Assembly: GCF_014652555.1 (NCBI RefSeq)
Contig: NZ_BMZA01000004.1
Location: 181,671 to 235,126 of the forward strand
Reading direction: 5' to 3'
Origin: Novosphingobium colocasiae
GTDB taxonomy: Bacteria; Pseudomonadota; Alphaproteobacteria; Sphingomonadales; Sphingomonadaceae
DNA length: 53,456 nucleotides
The translations under genes and the position numbers were made by a program. The notes beneath the pieces were generated by a model. That model was not told where the DNA came from. It saw only the letters and a list, made by a program, of their open reading frames with translations, and made no database searches. Of the stretch, positions 16,327 through 24,381 are shown piece after piece. Position 1 is the stretch's first letter. Every line of letters begins with the position of its first letter.

Positions 16327-16485
16327 TCAGAACAGCCGGCCGCGCAGGGCTTCGACCCCGACGGCGACAAGGACGATGGCGACGAAGCCCGCGACGGCGA
16401 GGATCGAGGCGGCGAGCGAGGGCGCTGGGCGCACGTCCGGCGTGCAGCGCTGGCAACGGCAGTTGACGGGATGGATCGGCATCAT
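16327..16485 (-). CDS. very small membrane protein with cysteine motif
   Basis: A 52-residue protein beginning MMPIHPVNCRCQRCTPDVRP, then one hydrophobic helix (SILAVAGFVAIVLVAVGVEA) and the end LRGRLF. The three cysteines before the helix could bind metal. It is coupled to the upstream gene: its ATGATG start contains the upstream TGA. It is missed if only longer frames are considered. Confidence 0.6.
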   Translation of the reverse strand: MMPIHPVNCRCQRCTPDVRPAPSLAASILAVAGFVAIVLVAVGVEALRGRLF

Positions 16486-16988
16486 GCGGCCTTTCTCGGT
16501 TCGGGAGGGGGTAGCGCGGCGCGCATTTCGCGGCCGGTCTGCAGCAGGGCGTGGGGGCGGTTCGCGGGTTCGCAGTGCCAGCGCAGGGCGATGACGAGGT
16601 GCGCCTTGTCCGCCAGATCGGCAGTGAAGCCGCCGGCTTCGCGGGCGAGATCGAGCAGGGTGTGCAAGCTGCGATCGAGCGCGGCGGCGCGGGCGGGCAG
16701 GGTTTCGATGCCGGCCGGTTCGCCTTGGCCCCGCAGGATCCAGAGCCAGTCCCGGGCGATGGCTTCGAAGGTGGCGATTTCGGCGGCGGCGGCATCGGCG
16801 GCCATTCGGCCTGACCTGACCATATCGGGGAAGCGGCGGCGGCGGGTTTCCAGCATGGCTTCGGCCATGGCGGCGAGATCGGGCCAGTCATCGCGGCGCA
16901 CCGGCGGCTCTTCGGTTTCGATGCCGGACCAGATGCGCACCGGGCCGACATAGGGCCGCTGGCGGATGGGGAGGGGCGGGCGGCTCAT
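16482..16988 (-). CDS. phage protein next to the primase-helicase, unknown function
   Basis: A 168-residue, largely helical protein (MSRPPLPIRQRPYVGPVRIW). It has a coiled Ala/Arg middle (AAAEIATFEAIARDWLWILR) and a centre ARAAALDRSLHTLLDLAREA. The start overlaps the primase-helicase stop by four bases, so it is made with it; a helicase loader or accessory role would fit the position, but no motif supports it directly. Confidence 0.65.
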   Translation of the reverse strand: MSRPPLPIRQRPYVGPVRIWSGIETEEPPVRRDDWPDLAAMAEAMLETRRRRFPDMVRSGRMAADAAAAEIATFEAIARDWLWILRGQGEPAGIETLPARAAALDRSLHTLLDLAREAGGFTADLADKAHLVIALRWHCEPANRPHALLQTGREMRAALPPPEPRKAA

Positions 16989-19627
16989 ATGATCCGTTCC
17001 GCATTCTGGGGCTGGGCGAAGACCCAGCATTTCACGCTCTTGCCCGCCGGGTTGTTGACGTTGTCGTAGCGCAGGAACTTGCGCGAATGGCTGTTGCGCA
17101 GGAGCTTGCGCAGGGCATCGCCATCGGGCGGGGTGAGGCCGGCGTGGCGGGCGCGGGCTTCGAATTCGGTCAGGCGGATGGCGATCTTTTCATTCGGCTT
17201 GCGGTGCTGGTTGAGCGATTTGCCCTCGCCATGATCGGTCGCCTTTTCGGCATCGATCAGGTGATCGACCTGATCCCAGAACTTGGCGACCATCGGGTGA
17301 TCGCCGCCGCTGGACATCTGGCGATCGAGCGCCATGGCATCGACCAGCGTGAGCGTTTCGGCGATCCATTCGGGGCGCATTTCGCGACCGAACAGGTGCG
17401 GCAGGCTTTCGACGGCGGCGGCGAGTTGGCTGTGGTTGAGGATGCAGCGATCGTTGACCAGGCCTTCGACGCGGCGGCCCATTTCGCGCAAGTGAACGTC
17501 CTGCCGATCGAAGAAGAAGGGCAGGTATTTGGCTTCGTTGCGAACGACGTGGACGATGGTGCCGGACAGGCGTTCGGCCGGCCAGCGCTTCAGGCGGGTG
17601 GCGGCTTCGCGGGCGGCATCGGAAAAGCGCGACTTGTCGATATCGAGCGACATGAGGCGTTCGAGGACGGCGGGAATGGCATCGATCCGCTCATTCTGCA
17701 TGAGGTAGATCGAGCCAAGGAACGGCGGTTCGCTGGTTTCGAAGCCGCCGGTCTTGCGGGCGGTGGCGCGGGGGTTGCGGCCGTTGTAGAGGGTGAGCAG
17801 ATCGTTGTAATCGTAGGACCGGGCCCCGCGCCGGTCATCGTCCCGCTTGCCTTCGATAATGCCGACCGGAAGGTTCGACACCTTCATCATGATGCGGGTC
17901 AGCGCGGCGATGCTGGCGGCGTTGGGGTTGTGGCCTTCGTAATTGGCGCGGCCGAGCATCTTCCAGAAGAAGACAATCGCGGTGGTCTTGCCGGAGCCGG
18001 GGACGCCGGTGACTTCCAGAAAGCCCAGCGAGCCATCGCGCCGCCGGATCTGCACGGCGAAGAGCGACATGGTGAAGAAGGCCAGGATGACCAGCCCCTT
18101 GGCACCATAGGCGGTCCACAGATCCGGCAGCCATTCGAAATCGAGGCGATCGGGATCGTAATCGATCGCCAGCATCCGCTCTTCAGAGTAGAGCTTGACC
18201 GCATCCTTGCCGAAATCGAAATACTTGTTCGAATTCAGCTTTTCGACCTTGCCTTCGCGCACGGCGATATCGCCGAACAGCCAGGCCTTGTGCGGTTCCG
18301 AATAGCCGGTGGCGCGCACCGGGGTGATCTGCTTGAGCTTGCGGAGCTGGCGCTTCTTGATGCGGTTGAGCTGTTCCTGCCCGCCCAGCCAGAGGCCGGC
18401 AAAGGCCAGCATGCGGGTTTCGAATTCGCCGTTCTTCGCCAGCGCATTGTTGGAAAAGCGCGCCTTTACGGTGGGCCGATCGGGGAAATCGAGCTGGATG
18501 AAGAAGTTCGTCTCATCGTCGATCTCGTCCCGCTCCATGTAGAGGACGCGGAAGGCGCAGGTGCAAATCTCGTCGATCAGGAAATCGCGCTGTTCGTTTT
18601 CCTGATCGTAGTTGACCTTGCACCACCAGAGGCGGTTGCCGTGGCGGAAATCGAAGGTGGCGAACTTGGTCTTTTCATAGATCAGCTTCGCCTTGACGCG
18701 GGGCGTTTCGGCGACGGTGACCGCGCCGTTGTGCAGGTATTCCGCGATAGCCTTCGGGCTTAGGGGGGCCTTTTCGGCATCGCCCTTCCACTGCTGGTGG
18801 CGCAGCAGCAAATCGTTCCAATCGAGATCGGTGCCTTCGCCATCGGGGGTGACCTGGGCGGCGGTGGCAGCCCAGCCCTGATCCCTGGCTTGCAGCACGA
18901 AGCGACGGGCGTATTTGACGCCGGCACCGCCGGGATCGAAGGCGAAGACCAGGCGCGGGCGGGTGGGGCGCTTGATGCGCTGGAGCTCTTCGCGCAGGCG
19001 ATCCAGGAAGTGTTCGGGCCAGTAGTTCGACGACATGGCCGAAACGACGGCCAGCCCCGCGCCCTGGGCCAGCGCGGCGGCATTGAAGATGCCTTCGGTG
19101 ATCCAGATATCATCGGCGCGGGCGAGCGTTTCCCAATCGATCCGGGGCGGGATCCAGCAGTGGCCGCCCGGCTTGCCGCCCTTCTGGAAATGCGCCTTCT
19201 TTTCGAAGCGCGCGGGCTTGTCGATCAGGCGTTCCCAGAAGGTATCGCCGACCGGGAAGCGCACCGTGGCCGACGTCTGGTTGCCTTCGCGGTAGAGTTC
19301 CTGCGTGTAGGAGCCGCGCAGGTATTGCAGATCGAGCCCGCGTTCGTGCAGCAGATAGGCATCGGCGGTGGCGGTGGGGTTTTCCTCCGTGGCGACGAAG
19401 CGCTTGGACCATTCCTCGAACAGATCGGGCAGCAGCGAGCGGACGGACCATTCGGAGCCGCAGTTTTCGGAGCGGCCGCATTTGACCACCTTGGGGTCTT
19501 TAGCCGCGCAGTAGACCTCGCGCTGGTTGCAATCGGGGCAGCGCCCTTCCTGCAGCCATGCGCCGCCGGTCTTGCGGAACTGGAACTTGTCCTGCAGCCC
19601 TTTGAGAATGTCGGCTTCGAGATTCAC
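16985..19627 (-). CDS. phage DNA primase-helicase (Toprim plus P-loop ATPase)
   Basis: An 880-residue replication protein. The N-terminus has a zinc-binding module (GRCPDCNQREVYC, then KCGRSENCG), followed by a Toprim-like primase region (ITEGIFNAAALAQG near residue 175, FAFDPGGAGVKYA and DLDWNDLL). The C-terminal half has Walker A TGVPGSGKTTAIVFFW (about residue 540) and an ATPase core of primase-helicase type. It should prime and unwind at the phage origin, in place of the P2 A protein. The start is GTG at 19627, fixed by the GTGA overlap with the upstream gene; the longer open frame is not coding-like. Confidence 0.85.
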   Translation of the reverse strand: MNLEADILKGLQDKFQFRKTGGAWLQEGRCPDCNQREVYCAAKDPKVVKCGRSENCGSEWSVRSLLPDLFEEWSKRFVATEENPTATADAYLLHERGLDLQYLRGSYTQELYREGNQTSATVRFPVGDTFWERLIDKPARFEKKAHFQKGGKPGGHCWIPPRIDWETLARADDIWITEGIFNAAALAQGAGLAVVSAMSSNYWPEHFLDRLREELQRIKRPTRPRLVFAFDPGGAGVKYARRFVLQARDQGWAATAAQVTPDGEGTDLDWNDLLLRHQQWKGDAEKAPLSPKAIAEYLHNGAVTVAETPRVKAKLIYEKTKFATFDFRHGNRLWWCKVNYDQENEQRDFLIDEICTCAFRVLYMERDEIDDETNFFIQLDFPDRPTVKARFSNNALAKNGEFETRMLAFAGLWLGGQEQLNRIKKRQLRKLKQITPVRATGYSEPHKAWLFGDIAVREGKVEKLNSNKYFDFGKDAVKLYSEERMLAIDYDPDRLDFEWLPDLWTAYGAKGLVILAFFTMSLFAVQIRRRDGSLGFLEVTGVPGSGKTTAIVFFWKMLGRANYEGHNPNAASIAALTRIMMKVSNLPVGIIEGKRDDDRRGARSYDYNDLLTLYNGRNPRATARKTGGFETSEPPFLGSIYLMQNERIDAIPAVLERLMSLDIDKSRFSDAAREAATRLKRWPAERLSGTIVHVVRNEAKYLPFFFDRQDVHLREMGRRVEGLVNDRCILNHSQLAAAVESLPHLFGREMRPEWIAETLTLVDAMALDRQMSSGGDHPMVAKFWDQVDHLIDAEKATDHGEGKSLNQHRKPNEKIAIRLTEFEARARHAGLTPPDGDALRKLLRNSHSRKFLRYDNVNNPAGKSVKCWVFAQPQNAERII

Positions 19628-19881
19628 GGGCGCGCGGCTCCGCCAACGATCGAGAGGTGCGGGGCGCGGTTGGCGCGCCGTGTGGTGACGGGGTAGGGGC
19701 CGGTGTAGGCGGTGGGCGGGCCGCGTTCGGGATCGATGCAGCCGGCGCAGAGACGCTGCCAGCCCCGGCCGTTCGTGAAGGCATCGAACAGGCGGTTCCA
19801 CCGCCGCCCGCAGCAATCGCAGGCCGGGTAGATGGCGAAGGTCTTGCCGCAGTTGCGCGACTTCATGACGTGAACAGGCAC
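19624..19881 (-). CDS. small zinc-finger-like phage protein
   Basis: About 85 residues with CGKTFAIYPACDCCGRRW and LCAGCIDPERGPP, a likely four-cysteine metal site, and a basic C-terminus. The start is uncertain: a GTG at 19881 has GAGGGGGA about seven bases upstream, while ATGs at 19911 and 19866 are also in frame. It overlaps the primase-helicase start, so it may assist replication. Confidence 0.6.
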   Translation of the reverse strand: MPVHVMKSRNCGKTFAIYPACDCCGRRWNRLFDAFTNGRGWQRLCAGCIDPERGPPTAYTGPYPVTTRRANRAPHLSIVGGAARP

Positions 19882-19947
19882 AGTTTCCCCCTCGGCCGAA
19901 GCGGCCGTCATTCGAATTCAGGCTTTGTGGTGGGCTCCGCGCGCGGA

Positions 19948-20325
19948 TCAGCCGGAGGCGGCGAACATGCTCATCTGATCGGGATCGTCATCGGGCGCGG
20001 CGCGGGGCGGCAGCACATGCGGCACGCGATCGCGCGGGCACAGCACCAGATCGAAACCGGGACGCTGCAGGATCCCCGGGTTGTAGGTGTGGATATAGAC
20101 CACCTGGGACATGAAGGTGTGGCCGCAGCCGCTGTTGGTGCAGTGCGCGATCAGTTCCTTGACCGTAGGCGTCACGCGGGTGGACTTGCGGATATAGGCC
20201 GGGGCATCGCAGATCGGGCAGAGGACGAAGGCGCTATCGCCGGTTTGCATGCCGCCGCTGCGGAGGCGGAATTCCAGTGGTGCCTCGATCAGCGGGCGCG
20301 CCGCCAGATGCCCTTCGCCGCTCAT
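19948..20325 (-). CDS. Ogr/Delta-type zinc-finger late transcription activator
   Basis: A 125-residue protein whose residues 35-80 match the Ogr/Delta family: VLCPICDAPAYIRKSTRVTP, then HCTNSGCGHTFMS, giving CxxC and CxxxxC zinc ligands with the family Arg-Ser-Thr and Phe. P2 Ogr (72 residues) turns on all late promoters through the RNA polymerase alpha subunit. This copy is longer at both ends. It is placed early in the lytic operon, right for a delayed activator. Its targets may be the 17-bp elements at 30657, 38252 and 43542. Confidence 0.85.
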   Translation of the reverse strand: MSGEGHLAARPLIEAPLEFRLRSGGMQTGDSAFVLCPICDAPAYIRKSTRVTPTVKELIAHCTNSGCGHTFMSQVVYIHTYNPGILQRPGFDLVLCPRDRVPHVLPPRAAPDDDPDQMSMFAASG

Positions 20326-20780
20326 TTCCGGTCCCCCGTCTGTTCTGCGCGATCGAGCATGGCCAGACCGTCGGTCAGGCTGTCGATCGCTTCGTGAACT
20401 TCCTTGCGCGCGCGGCGCACGGTGGTGCGATCCGGCCGTCCGGCGGCATCAATGAGGGCGGCCACCGCTTCGCCGTTTTCCTTGGCCACCTTGCCTGCCA
20501 CCAGCGTCAGATCGCGGTCGGCCGGTTCGCGGGCGGCGATATCGAGGCGCAGGGCGTGGAGGCGGTGGAACGGGGCGTGATCGCCGCCATGCTCCATGAA
20601 CGCCCGGTCCAACCGCTCGGCATCGATCAGGCGGATTTCAACCTCGCAATCCGGATCGGACCAATAGCGCGCAGCGCGCTCTCCCACGCCGCAGATCGCC
20701 GCGGCGCGATCCCACCCGATCCGGGCGGCGACCTCGGTCAGCGTGTGCTGGTAAGTGAGGGGTTCGCGGCGCTTGGTCAT
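20322..20780 (-). CDS. phage regulatory-type protein, possibly CII (CP76)-like
   Basis: A 152-residue protein (MTKRREPLTYQHTLTEVAAR) whose N-terminal 50 residues read like a helix-turn-helix (EVAARIGWDRAAAICGVGER). A helical C-terminal half contains LDIAAREPADRDLTLVAGKV. This layout resembles the CP76/CII regulators found behind the Cro gene in P2-like phages of Gram-negatives. The assignment is tentative. Position (third gene of the early operon, before the Ogr gene) supports a regulatory job. Confidence 0.6.
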   Translation of the reverse strand: MTKRREPLTYQHTLTEVAARIGWDRAAAICGVGERAARYWSDPDCEVEIRLIDAERLDRAFMEHGGDHAPFHRLHALRLDIAAREPADRDLTLVAGKVAKENGEAVAALIDAAGRPDRTTVRRARKEVHEAIDSLTDGLAMLDRAEQTGDRK

Positions 20781-21061
20781 TGGGCTTTGACCAGCGGCAT
20801 GAAATTGTAGCGCCAGCGGTCTGCGAAAAACGCACTGAGTTGCGCATGCACCATCGGACCCGGTGCGCCGGGCATGTGCCGCAAAATACGATCAAGGGTG
20901 CTTCCTACCTGCTTGTCGTAGTCACATGCTGCGAGAAACGCCTTCCGCTCTCCGTCGCGGGTGTGGCCTTGGAAGACGTCAAGCAGGGTCAGGTACAGCG
21001 CACCCGCAGTTTCGGACAAGCCTGCGAGGGTGTTGCGCTGCAGCGTGGAGTAGTTGCTCAC
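20777..21061 (-). CDS. small early phage protein, unknown function
   Basis: A 94-residue, helical protein from GTG (SNYSTLQRNTLAGLSETAGA), with a basic C-terminus (FFADRWRYNFMPLVKAQ). It sits directly after the Cro-like gene with GTGA overlap. No family recognised. Confidence 0.6.
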   Translation of the reverse strand: MSNYSTLQRNTLAGLSETAGALYLTLLDVFQGHTRDGERKAFLAACDYDKQVGSTLDRILRHMPGAPGPMVHAQLSAFFADRWRYNFMPLVKAQ

Positions 21062-21399
21062 GCGGCGGCTCCCTTCGTTTCGGTTAAATGTTTGAAAGGG
21101 ACGCGGCGGGCGGCGGTGTCTACGCCCTGAAACCGCAATGCGGCGCAGTGATCGACGCCCACGAAGCGAGGGTGCCCCGGCAGTTCGACAGGGTAGATAT
21201 CGGGGCGAAGATGATGACGAGATACGCCGTAAAGCGATTCCGCACGGATGACGTGCTCCGCAGGCAACTGCTTGGATTGATGGACGATCCGCGACATCGT
21301 GGATTGCGGTATTCCAAGATCACGGCCGAGCTGGCTTATCGATCCGGCTGCATCGCGGCATGCAAGCAGCGCTTCATATCTGGTCGGGCGAATATCCAT
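21058..21399 (-). CDS. Cro/YdaS-like HTH regulator of the lytic switch
   Basis: A 113-residue protein (MDIRPTRYEALLACRDAAGS) with a helix-turn-helix ISQLGRDLGIPQSTMSRIVH at residues 20-40 and PAEHVIRAESLYGVSRHHLR after it, the Cro/YdaS pattern. It is divergent from the CI-like gene, first of the leftward early operon, and should repress the lysogeny promoter. The ATG at 21399 lies inside operator 1. A TTG 12 codons upstream is open but coincides with a likely -35 element. The mRNA may therefore be leaderless, as for lambda cI. Confidence 0.8.
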   Translation of the reverse strand: MDIRPTRYEALLACRDAAGSISQLGRDLGIPQSTMSRIVHQSKQLPAEHVIRAESLYGVSRHHLRPDIYPVELPGHPRFVGVDHCAALRFQGVDTAARRVPFKHLTETKGAAA

Positions 21400-21475
21400 A
21401 AATGGGTAGCTATCCAGTAATGGATAGGCAGTCAAACCGAAAATGCATGGGGCAGCGCTATTCGTATTTGGGTAG
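21392..21475. promoter_or_regulatory. three-site operator of the lysis-lysogeny switch
   Basis: Three related 18-bp sites: O1 at 21392-21409 (ATATCCATAAATGGGTAG), O2 at 21410-21427 (CTATCCAGTAATGGATAG, perfect 7-bp arms) and O3 at 21458-21475 (CTATTCGTATTTGGGTAG). O1 and O2 abut; O3 is ten bases before the repressor start. The layout recalls lambda OR. On the minus strand TTGACT (21435-21430) with TAGCTA 17 bases on could be the early promoter, overlapping O1 and O2. Protein binding is inferred. Confidence 0.7.
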
Positions 21476-21484
21476 GCTCAAGAC

Positions 21485-22153
21485 GTGGCCGAACTGATTC
21501 CCGAAAGACTAGCGGAACTGCGCAAAGCGGCGGGCTTCAGCCAAGCGGAGCTGGCCCGGCGCGTGGGAATCGGGCAGTCGTCTGCGAACCGCCTGGAAAA
21601 AGGTGGGACGCGAAATCCTCGGGAAATCATCGAGATCGCCCGCGTGCTTGGCACGACGCCCGAGTATCTCACCGGAGAGACGGACAGCGTTTCGCCAGTT
21701 GCTGTCTCTGATCTGCAATTACCGTATCGGGCTGGGCCGCCCGAAACGGTGGAACTGCAAGAGTTCGACGTGTCGTATGGCCTAGGCGCGAGCTATATCC
21801 ACGACACGGCCGTAACGGGGCGCAAGCGGGTGTTCTCGCGGGCATGGATCCGGCAGTTTACCGATTCGCCCTTCTCTGACCTGTTCTGGGCCACCGGCAA
21901 CGGCACCTCGATGATGCCGGCGATCCTGGAAAACGACATCCTGCTGATCGATACCCAACAGCGCACGCCGCGCATGTGGGACCAGTTCTGGGCGCTCGAC
22001 ATGCACGGCATGGGCATGATCAAGGCCCTGCGGCCTGGAAAGGACGGCGCGATGCGGATCACGTCGATCAACAGCGATTTCAAGGATGAGGTCGCCTACG
22101 ACGGCGAAATGAACGTGGTGGGCCGGGTGGTTGCCATCGTGCGGAAGGTTTGA
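21485..22153 (+). CDS. CI-type phage repressor with LexA-like S24 domain
   Basis: A 222-residue repressor. Residues 5-60 form an XRE helix-turn-helix (LAELRKAAGFSQAELARRVG, then QSSANRLEKG). Residues 115-222 form the S24 autoprotease fold with the catalytic Ser in GNGTSMMPAILENDILLID and Lys in GMGMIKALRP. RecA-stimulated self-cleavage and SOS induction are expected. The start is GTG with only a weak ribosome site. It represses the leftward early operon through the operator just upstream and heads the lysogeny cluster. Confidence 0.93.
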   Translation: MAELIPERLAELRKAAGFSQAELARRVGIGQSSANRLEKGGTRNPREIIEIARVLGTTPEYLTGETDSVSPVAVSDLQLPYRAGPPETVELQEFDVSYGLGASYIHDTAVTGRKRVFSRAWIRQFTDSPFSDLFWATGNGTSMMPAILENDILLIDTQQRTPRMWDQFWALDMHGMGMIKALRPGKDGAMRITSINSDFKDEVAYDGEMNVVGRVVAIVRKV

Positions 22154-22171
22154 TCAGCAGGCAGGGGGGCA

Positions 22172-22810
22172 ATGCCGAAGAAACCGAAGCTGAATGAAGT
22201 AGCATGTCCGAAGTGCAAGGAGCCGATTGCGGTCGATGCCGAGATTTGCCCGCACTGCAAATCCGTGTTCACTGCCGACGAAGTAGCGAGCCGGAAGAAG
22301 GGCCACGCCCAAGCCAAAGCATTCGGCTGCGGGGCGGTGATTATGGGCGTGCTGCTGATCGCCATGTGCAGCGATGTGGAAAAACCGCCGCCGCTAACGG
22401 ATGATCCAAGCGACGTTCCGGTGGCCAGCGCGACGGCGAGCCCCACACCGCGCGCCACCGAGACGGCGGACGCGGACGCGGAACCGCTCGCCAACAACCT
22501 CACCGGACCGCAGAACAATGCTGCGCGGTCTGCGGTACAGTACCTTGGCATCGGTGGATTTTCGCGGCGCGGGTTGATCGAACAGCTCTCGTCCGACGCG
22601 GGCGATGGCTATGACGTGGCTGATGCGACAGCGGCAGTGGATAGCCTGGATGTTGATTGGAACGAACAGGCTGCGCGGTCTGCGAGGCAGTACCTCGACA
22701 TTTCGGGGTTCTCCTGCGATGGCCTGATCGAGCAATTGTCTTCCAGCTCGGGCGACCAGTACACGAAAAGCCAGGCCGAGTTCGGGGCGCAGCATGCTGG
22801 GGCATGCTGA
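22172..22810 (+). CDS. zinc-ribbon membrane protein with two Ltp repeats, probable superinfection-exclusion protein
   Basis: A 212-residue protein. The N-terminal zinc ribbon (CPKCKEPIAV, then ICPHCKSVF) precedes one membrane helix (GCGAVIMGVLLIAMC, about 52-66) and a Ser/Pro/Thr linker. Then come two repeats of about 47 residues (AVQYLGIGGFSRRGLIEQLS and ARQYLDISGFSCDGLIEQLS). These match the Ltp repeats of the Streptococcus phage TP-J34 lipoprotein, which blocks DNA injection by related phages. Here a transmembrane anchor replaces the lipid. The gene follows the repressor by 18 bases with an AGGGGGG ribosome site, so it is expressed in lysogens. Confidence 0.8.
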   Translation: MPKKPKLNEVACPKCKEPIAVDAEICPHCKSVFTADEVASRKKGHAQAKAFGCGAVIMGVLLIAMCSDVEKPPPLTDDPSDVPVASATASPTPRATETADADAEPLANNLTGPQNNAARSAVQYLGIGGFSRRGLIEQLSSDAGDGYDVADATAAVDSLDVDWNEQAARSARQYLDISGFSCDGLIEQLSSSSGDQYTKSQAEFGAQHAGAC

Positions 22811-23408
22811 TCTTTCCAGGTGGTTTTGGCCTGCCGCCGCAATGGTGCTACTGATGGTGCCGGCCACTGCCTCCGCCCGCTGCCTGACAGAGGCCAAGAT
22901 CGATGCGGCGCTGGGCGAGCAGATCAGAGCCGACGTGCCGTTTATCGATCGTTCCACGCTGCCCGACCTGCCGCTGTGTTCCGGGCTGACATTGGGGCAA
23001 CAGGTGCAGCGGATGCGCGCGGCGCTGCACCCGGAGGAACAGCGCCAGCGGGAAGAAGAGCAGGCGCGGCTGATTGAGCAGGAGAACGCCGCCGCGCGGT
23101 CACGCGAAGCGCAGGCGGCGGCGCAAAGGGCGCAGGCCGCCGCACTGGACGAACCGGCGGACGGCGGATGGGCTGCGCCGACGCCGGTTGCGGCGATTGC
23201 GGTTCCGGTGCCCAGGCGCGCGAGCGCTGGGCGGACGAAGGCCAAGGCCGCGCCGGCGAAGCGCAAGGCAAGCAGCAGATCTTCCTCCCATGCCAGCTAT
23301 CGAAGCTGCCGCGAGGCGCGGGCGGCCGGCGCGGCCCCGGTCTATCGCGGATCGCCCGGCTATGCGCCGCATCTGGACCGGGATAATGACGGGGTGGCTT
23401 GCGAGTGA
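22794..23408 (+). CDS. secreted protein with C-terminal excalibur calcium-binding domain
   Basis: A 204-residue protein with a hydrophobic signal segment (WPAAAMVLLMVPATASARC) and a charged, coiled, Glu/Arg/Ala-rich middle (residues 75-115). A Lys/Ser linker follows. The C-terminal excalibur module (SYRSCREARAAGAAPVYRGS, ending HLDRDNDGVACE) has a calcium-binding DxDxDG loop. It begins within the previous gene (17-base overlap), so both are probably expressed in the lysogen. It should act in the periplasm or at the surface; partnership with the Ltp protein is a guess. Confidence 0.8.
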   Translation: MLGHADLSRWFWPAAAMVLLMVPATASARCLTEAKIDAALGEQIRADVPFIDRSTLPDLPLCSGLTLGQQVQRMRAALHPEEQRQREEEQARLIEQENAAARSREAQAAAQRAQAAALDEPADGGWAAPTPVAAIAVPVPRRASAGRTKAKAAPAKRKASSRSSSHASYRSCREARAAGAAPVYRGSPGYAPHLDRDNDGVACE

Positions 23409-23531
23409 ATTGCAGTGTCGGCGAGATGAACGGGGTGGGCCGAATGGTCGCCCTCGCGGGGAAAGTTTAAGGGTGCCGACGACGTTGGTCAGCATTAAGG
23501 GGCGAAGAGGAAGGGATCAGGAGGGGTAAAT

Positions 23532-23849
23532 TTGGAGCTTGGGGGAAGTGCGCCCACTAGCGGCGAAAGCGTCAGCAGCGTTCTGAACGCGACCGGGACA
23601 TTAGCGGAAATCACTGGCCCAGGGTGGGCACTATCCACCCTGGTAGTAATTTTGCTATTATTACCCAGGTATGGATTGTTCGCGTATCTCGCGACCCTCT
23701 GGAAGGAGGATCGTGCGGATGCCCGGAAACGAAGAGTGGATTCAGAGCGTTTATCGGCCAAGTACCGGAATCGTCCGGAAATTCGGCGTCAAAGTCCGAA
23801 GGTTGGCCGCAAAGCGCAAGGAGAGATAGGAGGCGAATCACATGACTAG
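23532..23849 (+). CDS. small single-pass membrane protein (accessory)
   Basis: A 105-residue protein read from TTG at 23532, supported by a strong AGGAGG nine bases upstream. One membrane helix (ALSTLVVILLLLPRYGLFAY, about 34-53) is followed by a basic tail (KEDRADARKRRVDSERL). Base composition is poorer in GC than the phage average. It overlaps the next gene by eight bases. No family recognised; an accessory lysogeny gene is likely. Confidence 0.65.
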   Translation: MELGGSAPTSGESVSSVLNATGTLAEITGPGWALSTLVVILLLLPRYGLFAYLATLWKEDRADARKRRVDSERLSAKYRNRPEIRRQSPKVGRKAQGEIGGESHD

Positions 23850-24381
23850 TTATGCGGTCGTCGTTTTCAGCGTCGCTATCGCGAGCTTTGGGTTGATTAT
23901 GCTGGTCCGGCGAAACTTACGACAGCGACCCACTGCCCGCCATTTTCGCGACCTGTACATATCAATCGCGGATGACTTGGTGAGTGCGCCCGAATTGCCC
24001 CCCGAGTTTGCGCGACAGCTGGTAGCGATGTCTGCCCTCCCCGAAGGATGGTTGACCCGGTACATGGTCTTTAGCACGATTAAGGCGATGGTGTGGGGTG
24101 ATAAGCACAATCCTGGGGCCAAGGATTTATCTGTTCATCGCATTCCGGTGCAGTATCGGGCGCGGTATGTGACAGCGATTTTTGCTTTTTTATTGAGCGA
24201 CACTTATCGTTGTGCGTTGTTCGGGCGCGTTGTGCGCAGTGCCATACCTTGGTTAAAAGCTGCGATTCAGGAAGTTAAGCCGGATGTTAACGCTCACGCA
24301 ACACAGACTATTGTGGAGCGAGTGTCCGAGTACCATCCTGCGAAGCGGTTTGAAGAGCGAGAATTGGCGGTTTGCGCCTAA
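23842..24381 (+). CDS. membrane-anchored accessory protein, unknown function
   Basis: A 179-residue protein with an N-terminal anchor (YAVVVFSVAIASFGLIMLVR) and a cytoplasmic helical body. It has no catalytic motif that I recognise. Together with the preceding gene it forms a small GC-poor pair at the junction of the lysogeny cluster and the oppositely oriented late region. Its stop overlaps the gpD stop tail-to-tail, leaving no room for a terminator between them. Such junction genes are often defence or conversion genes. Confidence 0.65.
   Translation: MTSYAVVVFSVAIASFGLIMLVRRNLRQRPTARHFRDLYISIADDLVSAPELPPEFARQLVAMSALPEGWLTRYMVFSTIKAMVWGDKHNPGAKDLSVHRIPVQYRARYVTAIFAFLLSDTYRCALFGRVVRSAIPWLKAAIQEVKPDVNAHATQTIVERVSEYHPAKRFEERELAVCA

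Noticed and set aside
17087..18763. 558-codon plus-strand frame opposite the primase-helicase
   Set aside because: Mirror of a high-GC coding strand; the minus-strand product has zinc, Toprim and Walker motifs.
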